From positions 5,952,001-6,016,000 of the forward strand of contig CM060732.1 in assembly GCA_030704615.1 (NCBI GenBank): 64,000 nucleotides of DNA, given 5' to 3'. The position numbers and the translations under genes are program-made. Under the pieces are notes generated by a model that did not search any database, was not told the origin of the DNA, and saw only the letters and a program-made list of their open reading frames with translations. Positions 10,448 to 22,200 of the stretch are shown here, in pieces; positions within the stretch are counted from its first letter, which is position 1; every line of letters begins with the position of its first letter. The DNA comes from Takakia lepidozioides (lineage: Eukaryota > Streptophyta > Takakiopsida > Takakiales > Takakiaceae).

Positions 10448-11405
10448 CAACCACCTGACTCAGGGATTTGTTTGCTAGACCTGTTTGGAGGCATGAGCAC
10501 TGGGCTTGTAAGAGTGTTGCAAGCAGGGATTAAAATACACAAGTACTTATATGTGGAGAATGATGAGATTGCTCGGCGTGTCTCCATGTGCCATATTGTC
10601 GTGCTCACACACCAGTATCCTGAGTTGTTGCATCTCTCAACAAATCAAGGGTACCAAAAGGCCTTGTCAGTAGACGTTACTTTGCTGGGGGCGGATGATT
10701 TGGACTGACATGGTGACATGGACTTGGTGATAGCCGGATGGCCTTGCCAATGACACTCTCCCGCAGGTCATGGGAATGGTTTGCATGATGCACGGTCGCA
10801 TTTGTTGCGAGTGTTGCGTGACTTGCAGACGAGGTCAGTACAACCTCTAGCCTATATCTTGGAGAATGTTCCTCTTATGGGGGATTCTCGGGCCAGGGTT
10901 ATGGCCAGTGTGCATCAGGTGCGGTCTTGGATTGGATCGGCGGTGCTATTGGATGCAGCAGCGGTGGGATCACGTGCGCATCGACCTCGATTGTGGTGGA
11001 CCAATCTTGCACCACGAGAGCTACTCAAGAGAGCATACGATTCCATTCAACGGCCACCCAATCTCACGATTGAGGGCATTTTGGACTAAGGGAGGCTACC
11101 TCAAATGATGCGACATGATGACCGTCCACCTTTGGCGGTGGTCAATCGAGTGGGGCAGCCACGTGCGGCCTTACCTACACTTATGAGCTTTTCCTCGTCT
11201 CATACTTTCTGAGACGATGGTCCTGGGTTGATTTGGGACAATGTGCTACAACAATTGGTGGAGCCTAATGCGGATGAGCGAGAGCTAGCAATGGGGTTTG
11301 CCACAGGCACTACAGCTGTGACAACTCTGTCAGAGGCATCACGTATGTTGGGTCAAGCAATGGATCTAAATTGCTTAACATGGGTCATTGGCTTGTGCAT
11401 GGCTG
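10448..11405 (+). pseudogene. C5-cytosine DNA methyltransferase domain inside the retroelement
   Basis: The SAM-binding motif is CLLDLFGGMSTGLVRVLQAG with the acidic post-motif VENDE. The catalytic loop is AGWPCQ, then HSPAGHGNGLHDARSHLL, with the Pro-Cys nucleophile intact. The ENV motif is YILENVPLMGDSRARV. The QxRxR-like motif is GSRAHRPRLWWTNLAP. The C-terminal end has ERELAMGFATGTT and LGQAMDLN, equivalent to the motif IX/X region. The frame is the same as gag but is stopped at 10706 (TGA), 10751 (TGA, right after PCQ), 11087 (TAA) and 11210 (TGA). This family transfers a methyl group from SAM to C5 of cytosine in DNA. The motif order is canonical, not the permuted DRM order. Cytosine methyltransferase capture by retrotransposons has been reported for Klebsormidium and Symbiodinium elements; this copy fits that theme, here in a Ty3-type context. 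Confidence 0.88.
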
Positions 11406-11514
11406 AGCAATGGAGAATGCAAGCAGTGGTGGCTACTTCGGCTCTCCCATTGGATAGTGCATCCTCCATACCAACCAGAACGACCGAATCATGGGGTGCA
11501 AACACCCATGACAA

Positions 11515-11875
11515 ATGTGGGATGAGATGCGCAAAGAGAGAGTCATTGGATCTCTCAAGCAACGATATGAGGAGTGGGGAGAGCTATATACTGAGGATCA
11601 GTTGGAGGCCAAGGTGACCAAGGTTTTTGAAGAAGTTGAGGATGTTTTTTCCCCAGAGGATGTTCTCAAGGTGGCTATGGCGGAGCAAGTGGAGGCTACG
11701 CAACGGTCAGAGTGGGCGGATAAGGCCCAAGAGGTTGCTATCTAGCAACCAAAGGATGCGTCTCTTACCTCCAAGCCTGATGTACCCAAGATTGCAGTCA
11801 TTGAGGACAATTTGAAACCAGATGTTGGACCTACAGTCGCGGAGGAGAGAGACGGAGGATCCAGTGATTTCTAAG
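11515..11875 (+). pseudogene. Acidic linker between methyltransferase and RT
   Basis: A different frame from the methyltransferase reads as a charged helical segment (KVFEEVEDVFSPEDVLKVA) and ends at a stop near 11743. After the stop the same frame continues as KPDVPKIAVIEDNLKP. No domain is recognised. It presumably belonged to the same polyprotein and was thrown out of frame near 11500. Confidence 0.45.
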
Positions 11876-11903
11876 GGCTTATAGGAATTGCTTTGCCTTC
11901 TGT

Positions 11904-13170
11904 TTGAAGGATTTGGGGAGTTTGAAGGGCCAAGAGATTCGTATTGATTTGGCAAGTGACACGCCAATTTTTCGAAGGCCCTACAAGTATAGTGACATGG
12001 AGAGGTCTTTGATCCAGTCACGGACTATCTACGACAATTGGACAGAAAGAAGGATGTGTGGGGACTATCGTCTTGTGAACCGTCCGACTAAGTCTGATAG
12101 ATATGTCATGTCAACTCCAGAGGAGCCAGAGGAGATCTTTGATGCCATTGGGCATACAAAGGTGTTTAACACCTTGGACTTGCGATCCGGTTACCAGCAG
12201 TTGCCAATCAAAGAGGCTGACAGACAAAAGATGGCATTCTGGGGGATTGATCAGTATGGGAAGGATTGTTTGTACCAATGGCGATTCTTACCATTTGGGT
12301 TGAAAAATGCTTCTGCAGAGTTTCAGAGGTTCATGGATAGGATTCTCGCGGAGCTAGACATCACCTGGTGCTACATTGATGACATTTATCGTCTTTAGTG
12401 CTACGGTTGAGGAGCATGAGAGACATCTCCAGGTGGTGTTAGAACGCTTGAGAGCGCATGGGTTGAAACTGCACCCTGGAAAGTGGATGTTCTTCCACGA
12501 TCAGATTGAGTATCTGAGACACATGATATACCGTGTAGGATTAGGTGTTCAACAGACAAAGGTGGAGGCCATTGCATGTATTCCACGTCCCACAGATGTG
12601 AGCAGAGTTCGTGCTTTCATGAGGTTGGCAAACTACTATCGAAGGTTTGTCAAGGGATTTAGCAGCATTGCAAAGGCTCTTACCAAGTTGACCAAGGTGT
12701 ATCAGGAGTGGCAGTGGGAGGAGGAGCAGGAGGAAGCCTTTGAGGAACTCAAGGATCGATTGACTTCTACACCTATTTTGAGGCGGCCTTTCCAGTTACA
12801 TACAGATTGGAGTATGCTGGGGATTGAAGCAGTGCCCACACAGGTGGACGATGAGAGAAGAGAGATTGTGGTGGCATATGTTAGCCGCTCGAACAATGAT
12901 GCTGAGGCGAAATATAGTTCATATGAAGGGGAGTGTCTAGCTGCGGTATGGGCAGTGGCACATTTTAGATGTTACCTCTATGGCAATTTCTTCACCCTTG
13001 TCACAGATTACCAACCATTGAAGTGGTTGATGGAGTCAGATAAGCTTACACGGTGGGCACTTATGCTTCAAGAGTACGACTTCCAGGTGGTGCATCTAGC
13101 CGGTATAGTCAATCGGGATGCAGATGGGTTGAGTCGTAATCCATGCATGAGCAAGCATGCTCACTACTGA
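11904..13170 (+). pseudogene. Ty3/gypsy reverse transcriptase and RNase H
   Basis: The RT starts with IRIDLASDTPIFRRPYKYS and has CGDYRLVN, FNTLDLRSGYQQLPI, QWRFLPFGLKNASAEFQRFM and the catalytic YIDD box near 12371. One extra T in the run after YIDDI shifts the frame near 12390. The rest continues as IVFSATVEEHERHLQVVLERL, then the thumb and connection (YYRRFVKGFSSIA). RNase H follows with LHTDWS, YSSYEGECLAAVWAV, TDYQPLKWL and ends at NRDADGLSRNP. One active-site change is visible: HTDWS in place of the usual TDAS. No integrase follows. Confidence 0.9.
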
Positions 13171-13699
13171 TGTTAGCACAAATGTCTATTTGTTATCCAA
13201 GAACCCTCAACCATACATGGTTTGAAGTCATTACCTTGTAGCCGGTGGAAGGCTTGTAATATGATGTGCTTAATACACTGGAAACAAACGTTGTTGTTGG
13301 CTTTGTCCACACCGGAAATATAAAGATGACTTAGTTCTCCCAACAATAGTCAGTGAGCCATACATGCATAGCTCCCAACCATTCACATGAACTCAGGTTT
13401 AGCAAAGTACAGACCTGGTCCCAAGCAAGTTGGACTGAAGTGACCACCTCATGCAAGTACAAAGGACGCATGGGAATGTGATTCAGCCCACAAGTAAACA
13501 AATGTCTCAGTTGTGTATGTCTTATGATATTGACATCCATAGACCTTACATGTGTGCATGCTTCTAAATTCACATCATGAAATTTATCACTAGTCAAAGG
13601 ATCAACAAAAGCTTGCAATCGCTTGGACTTGGAACAACCACATGTATTCAAATAGAGCTTATGTACACACTATACACTCACTTATCCCACAAATCCCTA

Positions 13700-15100
13700 T
13701 TAAAGAACTCAATGTTTGTTGCAACTTGGAAGCTTTATGGCCCCATCAAGTACCAAGAACTCTGTGGAGGTTTTGAAGGGGTAAAAGGTCAAAGAAAACT
13801 GACACGAGGATGTGGAGGTTTTAAAAGAGGAGGTAAAAGCCGTAAAAGAGAAACGATATAAGGTTGTGTAGGTCTTAAGGGAGGAGGTGAGATAGGTCAA
13901 AGAAAAACGACACAAGGATATTGGCCGTTTTGAAAGGTGAATGCCTCAGACTCGTTTATAAGATGTTCAACACGGCCTCCCGTGACGACGACATGGACAT
14001 CAACGAAGATTTTGTTTTTTCTCAAGGTGAATGATATACCTTTAATATTTGTAATATCTCGAAAGAACTCGATGTTGTTGCAACTTGCAAGCTTTATGGC
14101 AACCATCAAGGACCTTAAGAACTTTGTACAGGTTTTGAAGGGAGGAGGTGAGAAAGGTCAAAGAGAATCGACACGAATATGTGGAGGTTTTAAGAGAGGA
14201 GATTAGAGAGGTCAAAGCGAAATGACACAAGGATATCAAGTGCGAATTAGCCGTTGTGAATGGCGAATGCCTCAAACTCATTATGAAATCTTCAACAGGG
14301 CTTACTGAGGCGACGACATGGACATTAACGAAGAATATTTTTTTTCTCAAAGTGAGTGACATACCTTTAATATTCGTATCAGATATGTAGTCTCAGTACT
14401 CAATTGGGAAAAGTTTGGTTTCTTTATAGGTATAATGAACTTAATAATTGGATTATTTAATATTATACCATAGTAGATGAAGAAGTTCTACAAGTATTTG
14501 TTGAAATTTTCCATAAATTTTCTTGAAGTATTTTCTTGAGTTAGATGTCATCGTGTCGTCTCTTATAAAAATCAAGATAAATTATATGTATTCATTGAGT
14601 TTAGATAATCTTAATATAATAACTTGGGGTTGAAGTTGCACATTTGCTTATCCGACAAACCCCTAAATTTTGGCCATGCAAAAAGATTGCAACTAACAAG
14701 CTTTATGGCGACCATCAAGGACCTCAAAAACTCTGTAGAGGTTTTGAATGGAGGAGGTGAGAGAGGTTAAAGAAAATGACACGAGGATGTAGAGGTGAGA
14801 GAGGACGTTAAAAAAACGACATAAGGATGTAGAGGTTTTAGAGGAAGAGGTGAGATAGGTCAAAGAGAAACAACACGAGAATAGCATCGCAAATTGACCG
14901 TTGTAAATGGCACTAGTAGTAATCCGTGCTTTTCGAATGGTGAGTGCCTCAAACTTGTTTTTGAGATCTTTAACATGGCCCACCGAGGTGTCGACATGGA
15001 CATCTACAAAGAATATTTTGTTTTCTCAAAGCAAGTGACATACCTTTACCATCTGTACCGGATATGTCTTCTCAGAACTCCATCGAGACAAGTCTGATTT
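13700..15100. repeat. Three diverged copies of a segmental repeat
   Basis: Copies begin near 13715, 14075 and 14690. Each runs from GCAAGCTTTATGGC through CCATCAAGGACCT, a GAGGAGGTGAGAAAGGTCAAAG block repeated two or three times, then a conserved stretch ending in GACGACATGGACAT, AAGAATATTTTGTTTTCTCAA and GTGACATACCTTTA. Reverse-strand open frames here (for example 14042-14362) come from the repeat and are not genes. Confidence 0.8.
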
Positions 15101-15104
15101 CTTT

Positions 15105-16038
15105 ATAGGTATCAGAGTTCAATAGTTTGATTCTTTAATCTTAGACTATAAGAGATGAAGTTCTCTAAGTATTTGTTGGAGTGTCGTCTCTTCTCGTAAT
15201 TGAGATGAATTATATCTATTTATTGAGTTTAAATAATTATATTGTAATATTTTTAATCAATTTATTATTGAAACCATTCAATCTTGAGCACCACAAATGA
15301 TTGTGTGTGTGTTTTTCAACCAATAGATCATTAGGAAAGGACATTCAATATTATTCATTGAATTGAGGAGTGAATGGATGTTTTTTTTAATCAAATCCCC
15401 ATAAAACTCAAAGATGAAAACAATATGCCTCTCTATCATATTTGTTGTATGTATTTGGAATTTTTGCAATCCTTGCATAATTGTCTATGCTAGGTTTCCA
15501 CTATCTTGTAGAAATTGTATATGATGTACAGATGATAATCGTTTCTCTCCAAGTTCTTTATAGGTATAAGAGCTTAATAGTTTGATTCTTTAATCTTAGA
15601 TTATAATAGATGAAGAAGTTCTATGAGTATTTGTCAGAGTTTTTCATGATATTTTCAGAAGCCTTTTATTGAGATAGATGTCATCGTGTTGTCTCTTCTC
15701 ATAATTGAGATGAACTATATGTAATCATTGAGTTTAAATAAATAGATTGTAATATTTTAATCAATCTATTATTGAATACATTCATTCTTGAGCACCACAA
15801 ATGATTGTGAGTGTGTTTTTCAACCAGTTCAATATTATTCATTGAATTGAGGAGTGAACGGATGTATTTTTTTCTATCAAATCCCCATAGAACTCAAAGA
15901 TGAAAAAACAACATGCATCTCTACTATATTTGTTGTATGTATTATGAATTTTTACAATCCTTGTGTAACTATCTATGTTAGGTTCTCACTATCTTGTAGA
16001 AATTATATATGATGTACAAATGACAATCATTTCTCTCC
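15105..16038. repeat. Direct tandem duplication of about 450-490 bp, with a partial third copy
   Basis: 15105-15548 and 15549-16038 align throughout, from TTTATAGGTATxAGAG to ATGATGTACAGATGA. A shorter relative lies at 14420-14625. Each copy starts with GGTATCAGAG- or GGTATAAGAG-like sequence, which resembles a plant initiator-tRNA primer-binding site; this could be coincidence. AT-rich, nothing coding. Confidence 0.8.
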
Positions 16039-16217
16039 ATGGAAGTTGGCGCTTTCATTGGACTGATGTAGGTTAGATAAATAATCATGGAGCTGTAAAA
16101 CTAGATGAACAATATAAATCACGTCAACCCAAAATGTGATTAGACAAATTTTTTGGAAAATTAAAAATTTATGTTTGTTTGGATTTGGACACAAAGGTGA
16201 TTGCATCATTGGCGAGT

Positions 16218-19200
16218 ATGGCAAAAAAATCCAAAGGGGGAGCAAAAGCCCCGAAACATGTGTTGGCTTATGGAGATGAAGCGTATTGGGATAATCGCTA
16301 TACCCAAGAGCCAAATTCGTTTGATTGGTATCAACAATACTCCGGCTTGGCACATATAATCAATACATACATTCCTAAGACAAACCGCATATTGATTATT
16401 GGGTGCGGTAATGCAGGTGTGCAATTGGGGTAATTTTATTTGTTGCACATATTTATGTAAAAGACTGCTTGGGAACTTAGAATTTTTCTAATTGCTCTTG
16501 CAATTTCATTATTTGCTCAACACGTACAATATAGATTTTTTTTAAAAATCATATGTTGCAATAGATGTTTTTAAGGTTGGGATTTTTGTAAACAATGTCT
16601 TATCTTGACGTATAAATTAGATATATAGTTCAGAATTGTAATTACTGACCAATTCAATGTCAAAACTCTAGTACGGTTGGTAGAATTGGAATGTTTAGCT
16701 GGCAAATTGTAATTATTGTCCTCCTTATTCAATCCTACATGTCTCTTGTCAATTTTGATTAAGAAAAACAGCCCAGTTAATTTCTAATGTTTGCACCTTG
16801 ATGCAAACAACTAATCAAAAAATTTAAATTGATAAAATGATTACTTACAATTCATTCTACAAAGAATGAGATTTTTTTCCTATACGATCCTCTTTATTTT
16901 TTGGGCATATATCTTTATTTTTATATCTCATCTACCTCCATTTAGGTTTGTCTTATGGATTATCTGAAAATAGAACCAAACATTAAATAAGAGAATTATT
17001 AATAACTTTGTAATATAAGGAGAACTTACTTTGATGCAAGAAAATAAATAAAAAATAAAAACTATAATAGACAGTTTTTCTCTTATGGGAAATGGCCAAA
17101 ACTTTTATAAATCGATTTCATTGTCCCTAATACTGAAATTTTGGATCTATTCTTGCGGGTTATGGGACAGACATGTCAGAGGATATGATGAAAGATGGCT
17201 TTACAGAAATTGTAAATATAGATATATCTTCTGTTGTGATTGGAGCAATGCAAACAAAATACAAGGGGGTGAAGGAAATGACATGTACTGATTGAACACT
17301 TGTTGAGCATGATTTTATTCTCGATAGAAAACATGGTCTTTCTAATAATAAGGGATTTTGTTTACATATGCAACTCATCTACCAAGTTATTAATGTCAAT
17401 AAGTGATTTTTGATGCTCTACTTATACGATGAAACAACTGAATCTAAAATTCTGAATATGAGCTTGTCAGATATATTAGCTTTATATAAAGATATTTGTT
17501 GGTTTTTTAAATAATTTTGTTCCATATTTGAAAATTTGAAAATTTCTTCTTAAAGAGCATTACACTGAGAAGCCAACAGTGTTTGATAAGAAACGCAGTC
17601 TTTAGGATGGATGTGCGAGAACTCAAGATGTTCAAAGAGCTGACATTTGACTCTGTTGTAGATAAAGGTAATTGTGATTTTATTCTCATTTGGATTAGAT
17701 GCAAACCTAAACAAAAACATAGTTCAAGTAGTTGATTGATAAGGACATTCTTTTATTTATTGAATATCATCCATATTCAATTAAAGTTGTAGTATCATAA
17801 TCTATACGATATTGAAATTTGAAGATTGGTGAGGTCTTTAGGACATGTTATGGAATTTATATTAGTCCATGATCAAAATTACAAATATCAATGTTTGACA
17901 TTTGTAATTGGCTGTGAATAGTGAAACACGTTTTTATAAATTAGGTTTTTGTATCATTGTTCATGTGGACTCTGCGGTGTGGGTTTTGGGCGACATTTGT
18001 ATTTTAGGCATGCTCGACTCCCTATTGGTAAGTCTTATTTTGAAACATTATTTAAGAATATGTTCAATGACATTTATGTTATGAAATTAATATAATATAT
18101 TCCTTTAATTAGCCGATCAATTTCTTTTTTGTGTTAGATGGTGGAGGTTTTTATATTGTATTTCATTTTTTGTGGGAATAACGTAGATGGACGGGTAAGG
18201 TGTGGAAAATGATCTATATGTAGATTGTTTACTGCAAGAATGTCCTTATTGGAAAAGATAAAAGATACTAATACATTCAATGTACATATGTCTGCTTAAT
18301 TACATCGGAACAACGATATTACAATGTCTGGGTCTTGGATTTTTAGAGTAATTAGTTTAGCCAAAGTGAACAAGAGTTTCAAAACAGACATTTATAATTT
18401 TATTGAATATGAATTAATTAATTAATTAATATGGGAATACGTTCTTGAACAATACTATTCTAGAGCATTTTAGACTCTAATTGCTTTAATTTTTCCCACA
18501 AAGCTATTCTTTCTGGATCATTTTGTACAATATTAAGGTGTATGTTCCAAAATTTTACCCACTATTTCATCTTATTTTTCGTTTGGTTCCCATATTGCTC
18601 CAAGTCTCTTTTGACCGCCATTAATAATGAGGTCATAATTTGTGAGTCAAAACATGATTATTATTTATTAAATTGATGATGATTATTTTTCAAATATTTC
18701 ATGGATTTGGCAAAGTCTAATGCATCAATATTGAGTGGATTATCTTGATGTTGTCTCTATTTTGTTGTGTGTGGTCTCTGATCTCATTGACTTGGTGACC
18801 TCAGTGTGGAGCCGATGCTTATACGAGTGTACAACAAATGCTATCAGAAGTCCGCAGGTTATTGTTTTTTCACTCATTGTTTGCATTGATAGGTTATTTT
18901 TCCCCGCTCTTTATAAATATTGCTTTCAAACTCAACGTGTTGTTAGAATCTTTTGACAAAATCACTTATGGTACTAAAGGATATTCTATGAATCTTACAA
19001 AATATTTGGGATTTTATTTTATTTAAACTAATTATATATCTTGAGGGTTATAATAAATCATTCATATCGTATCATAATTCTCGGTATGGCTATATCTACA
19101 TAGGAATTTTCATATAAGGTGGAGTAAAATTGTTGAATATTTGTGGAATGAAGTGTGAAATGTAACAAAAATATTATGTTTTGATCTCGAGCAGCTTATT

Positions 19201-22200
19201 TGTCTTAGCCAATGATTAAAGTTGAATCTCTCTAATAGATTTTACGCTACATGACATTGGGTTTAAGCATTAACTTTGATCTCTAGTAGCTCAACCAATT
19301 AACAAACAAATGTACTACAAAAATACTTCAAAACATGTCTAAAATTATCTATATGAAACCTATAAGTCTTGAGCTATATAAGCTTTTAATTAATTTATGA
19401 GTTTTAACACATTGAAAAAAATATAAGTATGGATTCTTGCCAAAGCAAGCGTAATTACTTATGATGTCACTTGATCCCCAAGGACTACTGCATTCCGATG
19501 GGAAGGTGTATACACCTTCATGACATCCAACACAATGCTTATGTGGTTTTGAGCCCACAACCACTAGAGAAATGGTATTATGCTCTAACCACTGGACTAT
19601 CTATTGGATGGAAAAAATGTATGTGGTTTGTGCCAGAGTTTTGAGACCAGAAGGTGTATATGTTTTGGTACGTACCCCATGTTTTTTAACTTACATTATT
19701 GTTTTGATGTGATAGGAAATTGGATGAATATAGTTTTATGTGTATATCGGTACAAAACTAACAATAATATTAAAATTAAAATTAAAAAAAACTCAAGCAA
19801 AAGCAAACGTGTAACTTATGATATCATTTCATTCCGAAGAACTTTTACGTTCCATTTGGAAGATGGACGCTCTAATGGCAGTAACTGGGGCAATGCGGTT
19901 GCCCAACTCTTCCCCAAGTACTCCAAAGTTCCCAAGTGTCCACACATTAAGTAATTAGTTGACCCAGGTACTCCCCTTTTATAGCTAGGTTGGCCATAAT
20001 GGGTCAGATCCAATATACACCTATGTGGCTTTGAACCCACGACCACTTGTACGACGGCACTTGGCTGCCATCTGTAGTGGAGGCTCAAAACTAGCATAAT
20101 TGGGGACAAAACTTCCTCTCATACATATATACTAGGGTAGCCTCTGCCGTTGGCCCAAGTGTCGAGTGTCATCTAAGTCCAAGTGCAATCCCCTATGTAT
20201 CCAAGTGCGTCTCCTATGTCGAGGCCCAAGTGCGACCTCTAGGGTAGCCTGTGCCGTTGGCCCATGTGTGAAAAATTGAAATCTAAGACCAAGTGCAATT
20301 TCCTATGTATCCCAGTGCGTCTCCTATGTCGAGGCCCATCTAAGGCCAAGTGCAATCTTTTATGTATCCAAGTGCATCTCCCATGTAGAGGCCCATCTAA
20401 GGCCAAGTGCAATCTTCTATGTATCCAAGTGCATCTCCCATGTAGAGGCCCAAGTGTCCACTGTCATCTAAGCCCAAGTGCAATCTTCTATGTATCCAAG
20501 TGTTTCTCCCATGTAGAGGCCCAAATGCGACCTCCAGTGTCCAATGTCATCTAAGTCTAAGTGCAATCCCATATGTATGCAGAGACCCTACAATTTGGAA
20601 GCTCTCCACGTCATTGTTCCAGCAAATCCTAGTTTGCTATTTTTGCAATCTCCCCTGTCGAGGCTTCATATATTGATATATCCACTTTTCTATTTTTTAC
20701 GAATTTCCAACGACCAAAAGTACTTGAAATTCCAGATCTCCCACATGAAGGGCCCAATCATTGCTCCAGGAAAGCCCACTTTGCTATTTTTTGGGAATTT
20801 CCAGCGACCAAAAGTACTTGAAATTCCACATCTCCCACACCGCAGTCCAAAATTTATGAGACCAAGTCGGTGCACCCCTCCTCATCCAGGGCTTTCCAAC
20901 GGTACCAAGCACCAGGGCTGGGGCCCCGCAGTTCGGGACATCTCAACGTGTCAAAACAAACAAAACAAACTGGCTTGCTTCATATATTGACTAGGGTAGC
21001 CTGTGCCGTTCGTCCAAGTGTCCAGTGTCATCTAAGTCCAAGTATAAGATCTTCTATTCATGTATCCAAGTGCATCTCCCATGTAGAGGCCCAAGTGTAC
21101 AACTTCATCTAAGCCCAAGTGCAATCTCCTATGTATCCAAGTACGTCTCCAATGTCAAGGCCCAATTTATTTTTTCCATGAATTATTGAGTAGCAATATA
21201 TCCAATCATTATTGATATATCTCCCGTCAAGGCTCCAATCGTTGCCCCAGGAAAGCCCACTTTGCTATTTTTCACAAATTTCCATCGACCGAATGTACTT
21301 GAAATTCCATATCTCCCACACCGCATGTCCAAAAATCATCATACCAAGTCGGTGCACCCCTCCTCATCAAGGGCTTTCCAACGGTACCAAGCACCAGGGC
21401 TTGGGCCTCGCGGTTTGGGACATCTCAACGTGACAAAAACAAAACAAACAAACTAGCTTCCTTCATATATTGACTAGGGTAGCCTGTGCCGTTGGCGCAA
21501 GTGTCCAGGGTCATGTAAGCCCAAGTGCAATCTCCTATGCATTCAAGTGCGTATCCTATGTCTAGGCCCAAGTATGACCTCCAGGGTAGCCTGTGCCGTT
21601 GGCCCAAGTGTCGAGTGTCATCTAAGTCCAAGTGCAATCCCCTATGTATCCAAGTGCGTCTCCTATGTTGATGCCCAAATGCGACCTCTAGGGTAGCTTG
21701 TGCCATTGGCCCAAGTGTCGAGTGTCATCTAAGCCCAAGTGTAAGATCTTCTATGTATCCCAGTGCGTCTCCTATGTCGAGGCCCAAGTGCGACCTCTAG
21801 TGTAGCCTATGCCGTTGGCCCATGTGTGAAGAACTGAAACCTAAGACCAAGTGCAATTTCCTATGTATCCAAGTGCGTCTCCTATGTTGAGGCCCAAGTG
21901 CGACCTCTAGTGTAGCCTATGCCGTTGGCCCATGTGTGAAGAATTGAAACCTAAGACCAAGTGCAATTTCCTATGTGTCCAAGTGCGTCTCCGCTATGTC
22001 GAGGCCCATCTAAGCCCAAATGCAATCTTCTATTCATGTATCCAAGTGCATTTCCCATGTAGAGGCCCAAGTGTCCGATGTCATTTAAAATCTCCTATGT
22101 ATCCAAGTACGTCTCCCATGTCAAAGGCCTCATTTATTCTTTTCCATGAATTTATTGAGTACTAATATATCAATGTATCTCCCGTCGAGGCTCGTCGAAG

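Larger units (their letters stand above)
7690..13165 (+). mobile_element. Decayed Ty3/gypsy retrotransposon carrying a DNA methyltransferase
   Basis: In order: an LTR or leader region (7690-9471), a gag-like and aspartic-protease-like frame (9470-10168), a C5-cytosine methyltransferase domain (10448-11405), an acidic linker (11515-11745), then reverse transcriptase and RNase H (11904-13150). The first 2.1 kb of coding sequence stays in one frame but has eight stops. Three frame changes follow, near 11500, 11880 and 12390. No integrase and no 3' LTR follow: homology ends just after the RNase H DADGLSRNP box near 13150, where AT-rich unrelated sequence starts. The element is therefore truncated and not mobile by itself. 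The order with a methyltransferase between protease and RT is the notable point. Confidence 0.85.

Noticed and set aside
13331-15100. Small minus-strand genes of about 70-106 codons
   Set aside because: They lie within the repeated segments and reflect repeat sequence.
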